Source: Mycobacterium sp.
Lineage (GTDB): Bacteria > Actinomycetota > Actinomycetes > Mycobacteriales > Mycobacteriaceae
Direction of reading: 5' to 3'
Length of the DNA: 64,000 nucleotides
Assembly: GCA_003987775.1 (NCBI GenBank)
Contig: RXJD01000023.1
Location: forward strand, 124,001-188,000
A program made the position numbers and the translations under genes. Below the pieces are notes generated by a model that saw nothing but the letters and a program-made list of their open reading frames with translations, did no database searches and was not told the origin of the DNA. Shown one piece after another: positions 1 to 10,394 of the stretch. The stretch's first letter is position 1. The number at the start of each line of letters is the position of its first letter.

Positions 1-598
1 CGACGAGCACATGCGCCCGGACACCACCAAGGAAGGCCTGGGCAAGCTCAAGCCGGCCTTCGAGGCCCTCGCGGCCATGGGTGGCTTCGACGATGTGGCG
101 CTGCAGAAGTACCACTATGTCGAGAAGATCAACCACGTTCACACCGGTGGCAACAGCTCCGGCATCGTCGACGGCGCCTCGCTCGTCATGATCGGTAACG
201 AGAAGGCCGGGGCGGCCATCAACGCCACCCCGCGCGCCCGCATCGTTGCCACCGCGACCAGCGGTGCCGACCCGGTCATCATGCTGACCGGCCCCACCCC
301 GGCCACCCGCAAGGTGCTCGACCGCGCCGGCCTGACCGTCGACGACATCGACCTGTTCGAGCTGAACGAGGCCTTCGCCTCAGTGGTGCTGAAGTTCCAG
401 AAGGACCTCAACATCCCGGACGAGAAGCTCAACGTCAACGGCGGCGCGATCGCCATGGGTCACCCGCTGGGTGCCACCGGCGCCATGATTCTCGGCACCA
501 TGGTCGACGAGCTGGAGCGCCGTAACGCCCGGCGCGCGTTGGTGACGCTGTGTATTGGCGGCGGCATGGGTGTCGCGACGATCGTAGAACGAGTCTGA
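1..598 (+). CDS. fadA: Acetyl-CoA C-acyltransferase (FadA), 3' part
   Basis: This is the C-terminal part of a degradative thiolase; the reading frame is open through the left edge, so the start lies outside the window. It cleaves 3-ketoacyl-CoA in fatty-acid beta-oxidation and would form the trifunctional complex with FadB. Visible signatures are the histidine motif [18 protein letters not shown] near the end and the second active-site cysteine in CIGGGMG. The nucleophilic cysteine near the N-terminus is outside the window. The stop lies 17 nt before the fadB start and the genes are clearly co-transcribed. The order matches Rv0859-Rv0860 of M. tuberculosis. Confidence 0.95.
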   Translation, partial: DEHMRPDTTKEGLGKLKPAFEALAAMGGFDDVALQKYHYVEKINHVHTGGNSSGIVDGASLVMIGNEKAGAAINATPRARIVATATSGADPVIMLTGPTPATRKVLDRAGLTVDDIDLFELNEAFASVVLKFQKDLNIPDEKLNVNGGAIAMGHPLGATGAMILGTMVDELERRNARRALVTLCIGGGMGVATIVERV

Positions 599-615
599 GA
601 GGGTTTCGAACAGCA

Positions 616-2760
616 ATGGCTGACAACACAATTCAGTGGGATAAGGACGACGACGGCATCGTCACCCTGACGCTGGACGACCCGTCGGGGTCGGCCAACG
701 TGATGAACGAGGCCTACATCGAGTCGATGGGCAAGGCAGTTGAACGCCTTGTCGCGGAGAAGGATTCGATCACCGGCGTGGTGATCACCAGTGGCAAGAA
801 GACCTTCTTCGCCGGCGGTGACGTCAAGAGCATGATCCAGATCGGCCCGGAGAATGCCGGCGAGGCATTCGATCTGGTTGAGAACGTCAAGAAGCAGTTG
901 CGCACGATCGAGACTCTGGGCAAGCCGGTCGTGGCAGCCCTCAACGGCGCCGCGCTCGGCGGCGGCCTGGAGATCGCGCTGGCCTGCCACCACCGGATCG
1001 CGGCCGACGTCAAGGGATCGCAGTTCGGCTTCCCCGAAGCGACGCTGGGTCTGTTGCCGGGTGCCGGCGGTGTGACTCGCAGCGTCCGGATGTTCGGCAT
1101 CCAGAATGCCTTCGTCAACATCCTGTCGCAGGGCACGCGGTTCAAGCCGGCCAAGGCCAAGGAGCTGGGTCTGATCGACGAGCTGCTGCCGACGGTCGAG
1201 GAGTTGGTGCCGGCCGCCAAGGCGTGGATCAAGGCCAACCCGGACTCCCACGAACAGCCGTGGGACAAGAAGGGTTACAAGATGCCCGGCGGCACCCCGT
1301 CGTCGCCGGCGCTGGCGTCGATCCTGCCGTCGTTCCCCGCCTTGTTGCGTAAGCAGATCAAGGGTGCGCCGATGCCGGCGCCGAAGGCGATCCTGTCGGC
1401 CGCGGTCGAGGGCGCCCAGGTGGACTTCGACACGGCCAGCCGCATCGAGAGCCGATACTTCACCACGCTGGTCACCGGCCAGGTATCGAAGAACATGATC
1501 CAGGCGTTCTTCTTCGACCTGCAGGCCATCAACGCCGGCAAGTCTCGCCCGGACGGCATTGAGCCGGTCAAGATCAACAAGATCGGCGTGCTCGGCGCAG
1601 GCATGATGGGCGCTGGTATCGCCTATGTCTCGGCCAAGGCCGGCTACGACGTGGTTCTCAAGGATGTCAGCATCGAGGCCGCGCAGAAGGGCAAGGGCTA
1701 CTCCGAGAAGCTGGAAGCCAAGGCGCTCGAGCGGGGCCGCACCACGCAGGAGAAGAGCGACGCGCTGCTGGCGCGCATCACTCCGACCGCCGACCCCGCC
1801 GACTTCAAGGGCGTCGACTTCGTGATCGAGGCCGTGTTCGAGAGCCAGGAGCTCAAGCACAAGGTCTTCCAGGAGATCGAGGACATCGTCGAGCCCAACG
1901 CGCTGCTGGGTTCGAACACCTCGACGCTGCCGATCACCGGTCTGGCGACCGGCGTCAAGCGGCAGGAGGACTTCATCGGGATCCACTTCTTCTCGCCGGT
2001 CGACAAGATGCCCCTGGTGGAGATCATTAAGGGCGAGAAGACTTCTGACGAGGCGCTGGCCCGGGTGTTCGACTACACGCTGGCCATCGGCAAGACCCCG
2101 ATCGTGGTCAACGACAGCCGCGGCTTCTTCACCTCACGCGTGATCGGCACCTTCGTCAACGAGGCGCTGGCGATGCTGGGCGAGGGCGTCGAGCCGGCCA
2201 GCATCGAGCAGGCGGGTTCGCAGGCCGGTTACCCGGCGCCGCCGTTGCAGCTCTCTGACGAGCTCAACCTGGAGCTGATGCACAAGATCGCGGTCGCTAC
2301 CCGCAAGGGTGTCGAGGACGCCGGCGGCAAGTATGAGCCGCACCCGGCAGAAGCCGTGGTGGAGAAGATGATTGAGGTCGGACGGTCGGGCCGTCTCAAG
2401 GGCGCCGGCTTCTACGAGTACCCCGAGGGTAAGCGTTCCGGTTTGTGGCCGGGCCTGCGGGAGACGTTCAAGTCGGGTTCGGTTGAGCTGCCGCTGCAGG
2501 ACATGATCGACCGGATGCTGTTCGCCGAGGCGCTGGAAACCCAGAAGTGCCTCGACGAGAACGTGCTGATGACCACGGCCGACGCGAACATCGGGTCGAT
2601 CATGGGCATCGGGTTCCCGCCGTGGACCGGTGGTAGCGCGCAGTACATCGTCGGTTACGAGGGTCCGCTCGGCCGGGGCAAGGAGGCCTTCGTGGCCCGC
2701 GCCCGCGAGCTGGCCGAGAAGTACGGCGACCGCTTCCTACCGCCGGACTCGCTGACCTAG
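616..2760 (+). CDS. fadB: Fatty-acid oxidation complex alpha subunit (enoyl-CoA hydratase/3-hydroxyacyl-CoA dehydrogenase)
   Basis: A 714-residue two-enzyme protein. The N-terminal crotonase half has the oxyanion-hole segments [10 protein letters not shown] and [14 protein letters not shown]. The dehydrogenase half begins near residue 315 with the Rossmann loop [14 protein letters not shown] and continues with the [15 protein letters not shown] signature and a C-terminal 3HCDH domain. It hydrates enoyl-CoA and oxidises the 3-hydroxyacyl-CoA with NAD for FadA to cleave. I chose ATG 616, which follows a GAGAGG box, over an upstream in-frame start inside fadA. An intrinsic terminator lies just after the stop. 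Confidence 0.96.
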   Translation: MADNTIQWDKDDDGIVTLTLDDPSGSANVMNEAYIESMGKAVERLVAEKDSITGVVITSGKKTFFAGGDVKSMIQIGPENAGEAFDLVENVKKQLRTIETLGKPVVAALNGAALGGGLEIALACHHRIAADVKGSQFGFPEATLGLLPGAGGVTRSVRMFGIQNAFVNILSQGTRFKPAKAKELGLIDELLPTVEELVPAAKAWIKANPDSHEQPWDKKGYKMPGGTPSSPALASILPSFPALLRKQIKGAPMPAPKAILSAAVEGAQVDFDTASRIESRYFTTLVTGQVSKNMIQAFFFDLQAINAGKSRPDGIEPVKINKIGVLGAGMMGAGIAYVSAKAGYDVVLKDVSIEAAQKGKGYSEKLEAKALERGRTTQEKSDALLARITPTADPADFKGVDFVIEAVFESQELKHKVFQEIEDIVEPNALLGSNTSTLPITGLATGVKRQEDFIGIHFFSPVDKMPLVEIIKGEKTSDEALARVFDYTLAIGKTPIVVNDSRGFFTSRVIGTFVNEALAMLGEGVEPASIEQAGSQAGYPAPPLQLSDELNLELMHKIAVATRKGVEDAGGKYEPHPAEAVVEKMIEVGRSGRLKGAGFYEYPEGKRSGLWPGLRETFKSGSVELPLQDMIDRMLFAEALETQKCLDENVLMTTADANIGSIMGIGFPPWTGGSAQYIVGYEGPLGRGKEAFVARARELAEKYGDRFLPPDSLT

Positions 2761-2771
2761 GTTCAGCAGCG

Positions 2772-2807
2772 AAACCCCCGAAACAACGGCGTTTCGGGGG
2801 TTTTCGC
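2772..2807 (+). terminator. Intrinsic terminator of fadAB
   Basis: A perfect 13-bp stem (AAACCCCCGAAAC, six-base loop, GTTTCGGGGGTTT) followed by a short T-rich stretch starts 12 nt after the fadB stop. The downstream gene points the other way, so the hairpin may work in both directions. Confidence 0.85.
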
Positions 2808-2835
2808 GTCTGTCAGGTGCTCGGCTCGCGCGTCG

Positions 2836-3699
2836 CTACGCCGAGATAGCGGCGGCCAGGCGGCGCCATTGCTCCCGGGGGAACGATCTGGGATCGGTGT
2901 CGATCACCTGAACGCAGACGTGATCTGCACCGGCCGAGTGATGCTCTGCGACCCGGCGCAAGATCGCCTCTTCGTCGCCCCACACGATGATCGCGTTGAG
3001 TAGCCGGTCGCTGATCTGGGTCAGGTCGTCGTCGGAAAACCCGCTGCGGCGCAGGTTGTTCGCGTAGTTCGGCATCGCCAAATAGCCCCGGATCCAATCG
3101 GTTCCGATGCGGCGCGCCGTGTCGGCGTCGTCGGTCAGGATTGCGGTCTGCTCTGGCAACAACATCGGGCCCGGCCCCAATGTGGCGCGCGCCGTGGCGG
3201 TGTGTTCGGGCGTGACGAGATAGGGGTGAGCGCCGCGGGCACGCTTGGCCGACAGCTCCAACATTTTGGGCCCGAGCGCGACCAGCACCCGCACCTCTGC
3301 GGGCACGGGTTGCGCTGCCGCGTCGAGTCCGTCCAGGAACGACGCCGTCGCGGCCAGCGGTTTGCGGTAACGGCCCGGGTTTTTGGCATCGATCAGCGGC
3401 GCATGGCTGACCCCGATGCCGAGCAGGAACCGGTTCCCGTGTTCGGCGACGAGTCGCGCATAACCGTCGGCGACATCGTCGGGCGAGTGCATCCACAGGT
3501 TCAGAATTCCTGTCGCGATCACGGTGCTCTTGGTTGCCGCCAGCAGGCTCTCGACGGCCTTGAGCACCGGTCCGCCCACGTCTGGAATCCAGAGCGCCGG
3601 AAACCCGAGTTCATCCAATTCCGCTGCAGCATCGGCGGCTTCGGATGCGTCACCGTAGCGCAACTGGCTGCTCCAGATTCCGATTCCGGACAGTTCCAT
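2836..3699 (-). CDS. LLM-class oxidoreductase, probably F420-dependent (TIGR03620-like)
   Basis: A 287-residue luciferase-like monooxygenase-fold protein. The N-terminus, MELSGIGIWSSQLRYGDAS, and the segments LWIPDVGGP and RFLLGIGVSHAPL are typical of the actinobacterial TIGR03620 subgroup, whose members use or are predicted to use coenzyme F420. The substrate cannot be read from the sequence. ATG 3699 follows a GAGAGGGTGG box. It is divergent from a second LLM gene with 138 bp between them. To my knowledge this block is not present between fadB and ercc3 in M. tuberculosis, so it is probably accessory. Confidence 0.85.
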   Translation of the reverse strand: MELSGIGIWSSQLRYGDASEAADAAAELDELGFPALWIPDVGGPVLKAVESLLAATKSTVIATGILNLWMHSPDDVADGYARLVAEHGNRFLLGIGVSHAPLIDAKNPGRYRKPLAATASFLDGLDAAAQPVPAEVRVLVALGPKMLELSAKRARGAHPYLVTPEHTATARATLGPGPMLLPEQTAILTDDADTARRIGTDWIRGYLAMPNYANNLRRSGFSDDDLTQISDRLLNAIIVWGDEEAILRRVAEHHSAGADHVCVQVIDTDPRSFPREQWRRLAAAISA

Positions 3700-3825
3700 T
3701 CAGTCCACCCTCTCGTCCGCGGTTATCGTGGCGACCCCTGTCCCATGGTGCCAAACGCGGGCGTCCGGTGATTCCGCGCGTCGAAGGCGATCCACGTCGA
3801 GTGCGGCGGCGAGGTCCCGCGGGGT

Positions 3826-3831
3826 TAGAGT
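3826..3831 (+). promoter_or_regulatory. -10 hexamer for a probable leaderless LLM transcript
   Basis: TAGAGT fits the mycobacterial TANNNT -10 element and ends 6 nt before ATG 3838. No Shine-Dalgarno sequence is visible, so the transcript probably starts at or next to the start codon. This is inferred from spacing only. Confidence 0.5.
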
Positions 3832-3837
3832 CACGCT

Positions 3838-4821
3838 ATGCGCTTCGGTCTCTTCATTCCGCAAGGCTGGCGGATGGATCTCGTCGGCATCGAACCCGAG
3901 CGGCACTGGGCGGTGATGCGCGATCTGGCCACCTACGCCGACGCCGGCGCCTGGGATTCGCTATGGGTCTACGACCACTTCCACACCGTGCCACTGCCCA
4001 GCGATGAGGCCACTCACGAGGCGTGGTCGTTGATGTCGGCCTACGCCGCCGTCACCTCGCGGATCAAGCTGGGCCAGATGTGCACCGCGATGAGCTACCG
4101 AAACCCGGTCTATCTCGCCAAGGTGGCAGCCACCGCCGACATCATCTCCGGCGGCCGCGTTCAGATGGGCATCGGTGGCGGATGGTACGAACACGAGTGG
4201 CGTGCCTATGGTTACGGATTCCCGTCAGCCGGTGTGCGGCTGGCACGCCTCGACGAGGGCGTGCAGATCATGCGCGACGCCTGGCGCGACGGCAAGGTGA
4301 GCTTCGAGGGCAAGCACTATCAGGTGGACGGTGCGATCGTTGCGCCGAAGCCGTTGCAAGCCAATGGCATTCCGCTGTGGATCGCCGGCGGGGGCGAGAA
4401 GGTGACGTTGCGCATCGCGGCCCAGTATGCGCAGTACACCAACTTCACCCCGGAGCCCGAAGCATTTGCCCACAAGTCGCAGATACTGGCCGAGCACTGC
4501 CGCACGCTCGGCACCGACTACGACGCGATCGTGCGGTCGGCCAACTTCACCGCCGTGGTGGGCACGTCGGAGGCCGACGTCAATGACCGCAAGCAGCAGG
4601 TTCGCGGCCGCCTGAACGGCTATGTGCCGGACGCGGTGGCGGACTCGATGGTGGGTGGCATGCCGGATTCGGCGATGGGCACTACCGAGCAGGTGATCGA
4701 GCGGCTCACCAAGGTCCGCGATCTCGGCTGTGAATACGCGATCTGCTACTTCCCTGAGGCCGCGTACGACCGCTCCGGTATCGAGTTGTTCGAACGTGAG
4801 GTCATTCCCGCGCTGAGTTAA
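3838..4821 (+). CDS. LLM-class F420-dependent oxidoreductase (TIGR03560-like)
   Basis: A 327-residue TIM-barrel flavin/F420 oxidoreductase. Family features are [15 protein letters not shown] at the start, [11 protein letters not shown] near residue 42, [16 protein letters not shown] near residue 107 and the later [18 protein letters not shown]. Proteins of this type oxidise or reduce small organic substrates with F420 or FMN; the substrate here is unknown. The stop codon overlaps the end of the convergent kinase gene by 4 bp. It shares a divergent promoter region with the other LLM gene, so the two may act on related substrates. Confidence 0.87.
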   Translation: MRFGLFIPQGWRMDLVGIEPERHWAVMRDLATYADAGAWDSLWVYDHFHTVPLPSDEATHEAWSLMSAYAAVTSRIKLGQMCTAMSYRNPVYLAKVAATADIISGGRVQMGIGGGWYEHEWRAYGYGFPSAGVRLARLDEGVQIMRDAWRDGKVSFEGKHYQVDGAIVAPKPLQANGIPLWIAGGGEKVTLRIAAQYAQYTNFTPEPEAFAHKSQILAEHCRTLGTDYDAIVRSANFTAVVGTSEADVNDRKQQVRGRLNGYVPDAVADSMVGGMPDSAMGTTEQVIERLTKVRDLGCEYAICYFPEAAYDRSGIELFEREVIPALS

Positions 4822-6701
4822 TCTCCGGTGCGGGTGAAGGTTTGATCGAAGGCCGCGTTGACCCCGCACAGGCCGGTCTGCTCCTGGCGCCCGTGCCCGG
4901 TGAGTCGCTCGATGGGATTCTGCGGCGGCTGTGGCAGCGGAAACTCCGCGATGACACTGAAATGCAGTGTGCCTCCCTTCGGGCACGGGTAGTCGGCGTT
5001 CGCGGTGAGAGCCCAGGTGCCGTTCTGGTAGACCAGTGGTTGGTCGCCTGCCGCCCCGTGGAAGTAGCTCATGCACCGTTCGCCGGTGCGCAGACAGTCG
5101 GTGACGACGGCGGAGTCCGCGGGCTGAGTGGGGATGGGCGCGGAATAGGTTCGCAGCACCTGGTAGCGGCCGTGCAACGCTTCGGCCGGTGACGCCACCC
5201 GCGGTGTGACGGTGGCCGGGTCGGCCACCGTGTCGACGTCGAGATCGCCTGTGCGGGTGAGTGTTACCGGCCGCTTGTCCCGGCAATTGGTGACGCTGGT
5301 GCGTGTCATCTCGCCGGAGAGCGTTCCGTCGGGGCCCAGTTGCAGGGAGAACGCCAGCCAGAACTCGGATTTGGTCGAAAGGCACTCATCGGTGATCAGC
5401 GCCACCGCCAGCCACCGGCCGCCGACCTCGTCGAACACCATCGTCTTGGCCAAATCATTGGGCCGACCCAGAGATTCGGCCGTCGCCACGCATTCGGCGC
5501 CCCTGCACGCCGAGCGAAGGCCGTAGCTGACAGTGGCCGGCCCCGCACCGTGGCCGTTGCCGTCGAGATCGGTGGCGGCGCCGAAATCCGCCTTGTAGCG
5601 GCCATTCAACGGGCCAGGAGTCAGCGGCGCGGCCGAGGTCGTGGTCGGCGTGCTCGCCGGCACGGTCGACGTGGTGGCGGAAGTAGTGTGCGTGGAGGCG
5701 ACGGCGGCCGGCCTGTGCATGAGCTTCACGCCGGTGAAAACACCGCCACCGATAAGCAGCACGACGGCGACCAGCGCGGCGATCAGAGCACGGGGTGATT
5801 TCCGCGGCGGCCGTTCGATCGGGGCGGTGACGAGGTGGTCCGGTGCATTGATCCGGGGGGCAGCCTCGAAGTGCCTGCGCAATTGGGCGGCGAACTCACT
5901 GCAGGTGGCGAAGCGGTCGGACGGTTGTTTGGCCATCGCGCGCATGAACACCGGATCCAGCTTGCTCAGCTCGTCTTTGCACGATCCCGGTGACGGCGGT
6001 GGAGCGTACAGGTGGTGGGTGATGACGACCGCGGCATTGGCGTCCGGGTAGGGCGGCGCACCGGTCAGCAGATGAAAGGCTGTGCACGCCAGGGCATATT
6101 GGTCCGCTCGACCGTCGACCGGATCACCCCTGAGTTGTTCGGGCGCGGCATAGGCGACAGTGCCTACTGCCACATTGGTCTCGGTCAGCCCCGCCGAATC
6201 GTCGATGCGTCGCGCGACGCCGAAGTCGGCCAGATACACCCTCCGGTTCTGCCCGTCGGCATCGGCCAGCAGGATGTTCGCCGGTTTGACGTCGCGGTGC
6301 AGCAAGCCGAGTTCGTGCGCGTAGTCCAGCGCGGCTGCGACCGCGTCGATGATGGTCAGCACCTCATCGGCGGGCATGCCCGAGGGGTACTGGTCCTTCA
6401 GTAACCGGGAGACATCGGTGCCGGCCACGTAATCCATAGATATCCAGAACTGGCCGTCGAACTCGCCCCGGTCCTGAACCCCGACGATGTGTGGATGGGA
6501 CAAGCCCGCGGCCAGGTCCGCCTCGCGGGTGAATCGCGCCCGATACTCCGCATCGTTGGCGAACTCCGCGGGGAGAACTTTGAGAGCATCCTCGCGCGGC
6601 AGCCGAGGATGTGTGGCCAGATACACCGTGCCCATGCCGCCCGCACCCAGTACGCGCAGGATCGTGTATCCGGCGAACACCTGGCCGACATCCAGGGACA
6701 C
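4818..6701 (-). CDS. PknF-like transmembrane Ser/Thr protein kinase, second of a tandem pair
   Basis: A 627-residue receptor kinase. The catalytic domain, about residues 10-280, has the GAGGMGTVY glycine loop, the invariant lysine in ALKV (residue 41), [10 protein letters not shown] at 135-144, DFG at 159-161 and AAPEQL, and appears active. A proline-rich juxtamembrane stretch leads to one membrane helix at about 305-327. The extracytoplasmic part contains two related cysteine-bearing modules, each ending in TRTGD. The start is GTG, only 4 nt after the stop of the upstream kinase, so the two are surely co-transcribed. The kinase domain resembles PknF of M. tuberculosis; the sensor part does not look like PASTA or PknH_C. 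The ligand is unknown. Confidence 0.9.
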   Translation of the reverse strand: MSLDVGQVFAGYTILRVLGAGGMGTVYLATHPRLPREDALKVLPAEFANDAEYRARFTREADLAAGLSHPHIVGVQDRGEFDGQFWISMDYVAGTDVSRLLKDQYPSGMPADEVLTIIDAVAAALDYAHELGLLHRDVKPANILLADADGQNRRVYLADFGVARRIDDSAGLTETNVAVGTVAYAAPEQLRGDPVDGRADQYALACTAFHLLTGAPPYPDANAAVVITHHLYAPPPSPGSCKDELSKLDPVFMRAMAKQPSDRFATCSEFAAQLRRHFEAAPRINAPDHLVTAPIERPPRKSPRALIAALVAVVLLIGGGVFTGVKLMHRPAAVASTHTTSATTSTVPASTPTTTSAAPLTPGPLNGRYKADFGAATDLDGNGHGAGPATVSYGLRSACRGAECVATAESLGRPNDLAKTMVFDEVGGRWLAVALITDECLSTKSEFWLAFSLQLGPDGTLSGEMTRTSVTNCRDKRPVTLTRTGDLDVDTVADPATVTPRVASPAEALHGRYQVLRTYSAPIPTQPADSAVVTDCLRTGERCMSYFHGAAGDQPLVYQNGTWALTANADYPCPKGGTLHFSVIAEFPLPQPPQNPIERLTGHGRQEQTGLCGVNAAFDQTFTRTGD

Positions 6702-6705
6702 TGTG

Positions 6706-8601
6706 CTAATCGCCTGTCCGAGTGAACGTGTCGTCGAAATCTACGTCCATCGAGCACACTCCGGTCTGCGCCCAGTGCCCGCGGCCGGGCAGCGTCGGCA
6801 GCGGATCCGCCGGCGGTTGCGGCAGCGGGAAAGTGGCGCTGATCCGCAGCGTCGTCGGACTCCCGTCCGGACACTTGCCGCTGTTCACCTCTTCCCAGGT
6901 CCAGCCGCCGCCTGCGAAAATCAGTGGAACATCGCCCGATCCGGTGTGGAAGTAGCTCATGCACCGATCACCGGTACGCAGGCAATTGGTGACGACTGCC
7001 GAATCGCCCTTCTGCTGAGGACCTTGGCCCGTCAACGTAAGGGTCTGCTGATAGTGGCCGCGAAAAGCCTCGGCCATTGACGGCACCCGCGGCGGCAAAG
7101 TCGCCGGGTCGGGGAGTCCGCCAGGTGGATCGCCGGTGCGGGTGAAGGTCACGGTACGCCGCTCTTGGCAATTGTTCCGGGCAGTGCGCGTTTGATCGCC
7201 GACCAGAGTTCCGTCGGGACGCGCCTCCAGCGTGAAGACCTCCCAGATCTCGACGGTATTGGCCTTGCAGGGCTGCGTCGACAGGACCACCGCCACCCAG
7301 CTGCTGCCCAGCTGGTCGAACACCATGGTCGAGGCGAAGGCTCTTTCACCTTTCAGGCGCGAAGCCGTTGCCACGCAGCCGGCGCCTCCACACATCGAGC
7401 GCACACCGTAGGTGCCCGTGGTGGGTTGCGCAGTCGGAACTGATTCGCCATCCAGGAGAGTGGCCGGGCCGAAATCGGCGCGGTATGTCCCGGTGAACGG
7501 GCCTTGTGCAGCCGCAGACGTTCCCTGGGGCACCGCCGTCGACGATCCCGGCGGTGCGGCGGTGTGCTTACGGCTGCTGGTGAACCGGCTGAGGGCAAAG
7601 ACGCTGCCGACAAGCAGCAGCGCGACGGCCACCAGGGCGCCGATCAACACGGCAGGCCGCCGAACCCAGCTTTTCGACTCCGGCTCGTGCGCTGCAAGCA
7701 TGGGAATTGACGGCTGAGTTTGCCTGGCGTGCAGGTTGATTGGGGTGTCGTAGTCCTGCGTTGCAAGGTGCTTGCTCAGTTCCAGAGCGAAATCGCTGCA
7801 GCTGCTGTAACGGCCGTTCGGGTCCTTGGCCATGGCGATGGCGAAGACCGGGTCCAGTGAGGACAACTCGGGCCGGCGTAAGGCGATGGACGGCGGGGGT
7901 GCGCTGATGTGTTGGGTGATCACCACCGTGGGGTTGGTGTCGGCGAAGGGCGGAGCGCCGGTCAACAGGTGAAAGGCTGTGCAGGCCAACGCATATTGAT
8001 CGGTTCGGCCGTCGACCGGATCGCCCTTGAGTTGCTCGGGTGCCGCGTAGGCCACCGTGCCGACCGCCACGTTGGTGGCCGTCAGGCCGGAAGCGTCGTC
8101 GATGAGGCGGGCGATACCGAAGTCGGCGAGGTAGATCCGGCGACCCTGGACGTTGTCGGGTTCGGTGAGCAGGATGTTGGCCGGTTTGACGTCGCGGTGC
8201 AGCAGGCCGCGGTGATGGGCGTAGTCCAGTGCGGATGCGACGGCGGAGATGATGGCGATCACCTCGTCGACGGGTAGACCGCTCTGATAGCGCTCGTGGA
8301 GCAGATGTGAGGCATCGGTGCCCGGCACGTAATCCATCGAGATCCACAACTGGCCGTCATTTTCGCCGCGGTCGTAGATCCGCACGATGTGCGGATGCGA
8401 CAGGCCCGCGGCCACGTCGGCTTCGCGGGCGAAGCGCATTCGGTACTCGGGATCATCGGTGTACTCGGCGGGCAGCACTTTCAGTGCGTCCTCGCGCGGC
8501 AGGCGCGGGTGCGTCGCCAGGTAGACCCTGCCCATCCCGCCGGCGCCCAGCACTCGCAGGATGGTGTATCCGGCGAATACCTGGCCAACCTCTAAAGACA
8601 T
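6706..8601 (-). CDS. PknF-like transmembrane Ser/Thr protein kinase, first of a tandem pair
   Basis: A 631-residue paralogue of the downstream kinase with the same plan: kinase domain with [26 protein letters not shown] and AAPEQL; a membrane helix near residue 320; then a sensor region with two modules ending in TRTGD. I chose ATG 8601, giving [20 protein letters not shown], because it aligns with the start of the downstream paralogue; a longer in-frame extension to 8760 would run into the divergent DUF35 gene. The two genes form an operon that looks like a recent duplication with divergence in the linker and sensor. Likely role: signalling from the cell envelope. Confidence 0.9.
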   Translation of the reverse strand: MSLEVGQVFAGYTILRVLGAGGMGRVYLATHPRLPREDALKVLPAEYTDDPEYRMRFAREADVAAGLSHPHIVRIYDRGENDGQLWISMDYVPGTDASHLLHERYQSGLPVDEVIAIISAVASALDYAHHRGLLHRDVKPANILLTEPDNVQGRRIYLADFGIARLIDDASGLTATNVAVGTVAYAAPEQLKGDPVDGRTDQYALACTAFHLLTGAPPFADTNPTVVITQHISAPPPSIALRRPELSSLDPVFAIAMAKDPNGRYSSCSDFALELSKHLATQDYDTPINLHARQTQPSIPMLAAHEPESKSWVRRPAVLIGALVAVALLLVGSVFALSRFTSSRKHTAAPPGSSTAVPQGTSAAAQGPFTGTYRADFGPATLLDGESVPTAQPTTGTYGVRSMCGGAGCVATASRLKGERAFASTMVFDQLGSSWVAVVLSTQPCKANTVEIWEVFTLEARPDGTLVGDQTRTARNNCQERRTVTFTRTGDPPGGLPDPATLPPRVPSMAEAFRGHYQQTLTLTGQGPQQKGDSAVVTNCLRTGDRCMSYFHTGSGDVPLIFAGGGWTWEEVNSGKCPDGSPTTLRISATFPLPQPPADPLPTLPGRGHWAQTGVCSMDVDFDDTFTRTGD

Positions 8602-8747
8602 GGCCAAATCGTAGTGGGTGTCAATTTCCGACGGCACCGAACGAGTTGTCTTATCCGCCGGGATGAGAATGTGATTTCCACTTTTGCGGAATGCTGTTGT
8701 ACCTTTGGGTGAGTTCGATTTTTCTCGTGCTCGACGGAGGACCCTCG

Positions 8748-9176
8748 ATGCAGAAGGCATTGGCCCCTGAAATCTCCACCTGGCCCGACGAGAACCCCCA
8801 GCTGATCGGTAGTCGCTGCGGCGGTTGCGGTGCCACGACGTTTCCGGTGCAGCAGTTCTGTCCGCGCTGCAGTCGCGGCGAGATGACCGAGGTACTGCTG
8901 CCCCGTCGCGGCACGCTGGTTGCGTGGACTACCCAGGGTTTCCCGCCCGGCGCCCCCTATGCCGGGCCGACCGGCAAGGACTTCGTGCCGTTCGGGGTGG
9001 GCCTGGTGCAGCTCGGGGACGTGATCCGGGTGGAAGGCAGGCTCACCGAGAACGATCCGGCCAAGCTGCAGTTCGGGCAGGAGGTCGAGCTCACCATGGT
9101 GCCGCTGAACCGCGACGACGACGGTGTTGACGTCATGACCTTCGCGTTCCAGCCGGTCGCAACAACAGGAGCATGA
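8748..9176 (+). CDS. DUF35 zinc-ribbon/OB-fold protein, partner of thiolase-like enzyme
   Basis: A 142-residue Zn-ribbon plus OB-fold protein. Four cysteines (C24, C27, C38, C41) form the zinc site, followed by the OB-fold with [14 protein letters not shown]35 proteins bind acyl-CoA and pair with thiolase-fold enzymes, as in ChsH2 with Ltp2 during steroid side-chain removal. ATG 8748 has a GGAGG box 7 nt upstream; an earlier in-frame ATG at 8691 lacks one. The stop is one base from the start of the thiolase-like gene, so the pair is translated together. The substrate is unknown. Confidence 0.88.
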   Translation: MQKALAPEISTWPDENPQLIGSRCGGCGATTFPVQQFCPRCSRGEMTEVLLPRRGTLVAWTTQGFPPGAPYAGPTGKDFVPFGVGLVQLGDVIRVEGRLTENDPAKLQFGQEVELTMVPLNRDDDGVDVMTFAFQPVATTGA

Positions 9177-9177
9177 G

Positions 9178-10323
9178 ATGACCAACGATGTCGCCATCAT
9201 CGGCGTGGGCCTGCACCCCTTCGGCAGATTCGACAAGACCGCGATGGAGATGGGTGCACAGGCGATCCAGTCTGCGCTGGCCGATGCCGGCGTCGCGTGG
9301 CAGGACATCCAATTCGGGTTCGGCGGCAGTCACGAGGTGTCCAACCCGGACGCGGTGACCCGCTTGGTGGGCCTGACCGGCATCACGTTCACCAACGTCT
9401 TCAACGCCTGTGCCACCGCGGCCAGCGCGATTCAACAGACGGCCGACACCATTCGGCTGGGCAAATACGACCTCGGGATCGCGATCGGTTTGGACAAGCA
9501 CCCGCGCGGTGCGTTCACCGACGATCCCGCGAAACTCGCACTGCCGCAGTGGTATGCGCAGAACGGGCAGTTCGTCACCACGAAGTTCTTCGGCATGAAG
9601 GCCAACAAGTACCTGCACGACCACCACATCTCTCAGGCGACGTTGGCGAAGGTCGCCGCCAAGAACTTCCGCAACGGTGCGATCAACCCGAATGCATTCC
9701 GCCGCAAGGCTATTCCTGAGGAAGAGATCCTCAACTCGACGGTGCTGAACTATCCGCTGACGCAATACATGTTCTGCGCCCCTGACGAGGGCGCCGCGGC
9801 GGTCATCATGTGCCGGGCCGATATGGCGCACAAGTACACCGACAAGCCGGTTTATGTGCGCGCCTGTGAGATTCGCACCCGCCGCTACGGTGCGTACGAG
9901 GTGCACGCCACGTTCGCTCCGCTGGACGGCGACGCGTCGCCGACGGTCTATGCGGCCCAGGCCGCCTACGAGGCCGCGGGCATCGGACCCGAGGACGTCG
10001 ACGTGGCTCAGTTACAGGACACCGATGCCGGCGCTGAAGTGATCCACATGGCCGAGACGGGTCTATGCGCCGACGGGGAACAGGAGAAATTGGTTGCCGA
10101 CGGCGCCACCGAGATCCACGGCTCGATCCCGGTCAACACAGACGGGGGTCTGATCGCCAACGGTGAGCCCATCGGCGCGTCCGGGCTACGGCAGATGCAC
10201 GAGTTGGTGCGCCAGCTCCGCGGCGAGGCGGGTGAACGTCAAGTGCCGGGCAACCCGCGGGTGGGGCTGGCGCAGGTGTACGGTGCGCCGGGAACCGCGT
10301 CGGCAACCATCCTGTCGCTCTAG
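9178..10323 (+). CDS. Thiolase-fold acyl-CoA enzyme (lipid-transfer/Ltp type)
   Basis: A 381-residue thiolase-superfamily protein of the SCP-x/Ltp branch. The nucleophile-position cysteine is present (FNACATAASA, C78). The C-terminal motif reads GLIANGEPIGASG: the usual GHP histidine is Glu, and the final catalytic CxG cysteine is replaced by GAPG. These changes are common in Ltp-type proteins that act as retro-aldolases with a DUF35 partner. Gene order DUF35 then thiolase supports that reading. It could cleave a beta-hydroxy-acyl-CoA; this is inference. It ends at a palindrome shared with the convergent ercc3. Confidence 0.85.
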   Translation: MTNDVAIIGVGLHPFGRFDKTAMEMGAQAIQSALADAGVAWQDIQFGFGGSHEVSNPDAVTRLVGLTGITFTNVFNACATAASAIQQTADTIRLGKYDLGIAIGLDKHPRGAFTDDPAKLALPQWYAQNGQFVTTKFFGMKANKYLHDHHISQATLAKVAAKNFRNGAINPNAFRRKAIPEEEILNSTVLNYPLTQYMFCAPDEGAAAVIMCRADMAHKYTDKPVYVRACEIRTRRYGAYEVHATFAPLDGDASPTVYAAQAAYEAAGIGPEDVDVAQLQDTDAGAEVIHMAETGLCADGEQEKLVADGATEIHGSIPVNTDGGLIANGEPIGASGLRQMHELVRQLRGEAGERQVPGNPRVGLAQVYGAPGTASATILSL

Positions 10324-10330
10324 CCTCCTG

Positions 10331-10390
10331 GCGAGCAGACACAAAATCCCCGTGGAGCACCCGCTCCGGGGAGATTTCGCGTCTGTTCGC
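10331..10390. terminator. Palindromic bidirectional terminator-like repeat
   Basis: The arms GCGAGCAGACACAAAATC and GATTTCGCGTCTGTTCGC flank an inner GC-rich hairpin between two converging genes. The three arm mismatches become G-U pairs in the RNA of the minus strand, so termination of ercc3 is favoured. A near-identical palindrome lies at 56945-57004. Confidence 0.6.
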
Positions 10391-10394
10391 GGTC

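Noticed and set aside
460-1986. Long minus-strand open frame opposite fadB
   Set aside because: It is the antisense shadow of fadB: low-complexity Arg/Asp/Leu-rich translation with no family motif.
2996-3015. TTGAGTAGCCGGTCGCTGAT, partly like the TTGAGTA motif
   Set aside because: It lies inside the LLM gene, lacks the TAC at positions 14-16 and is not near a start.
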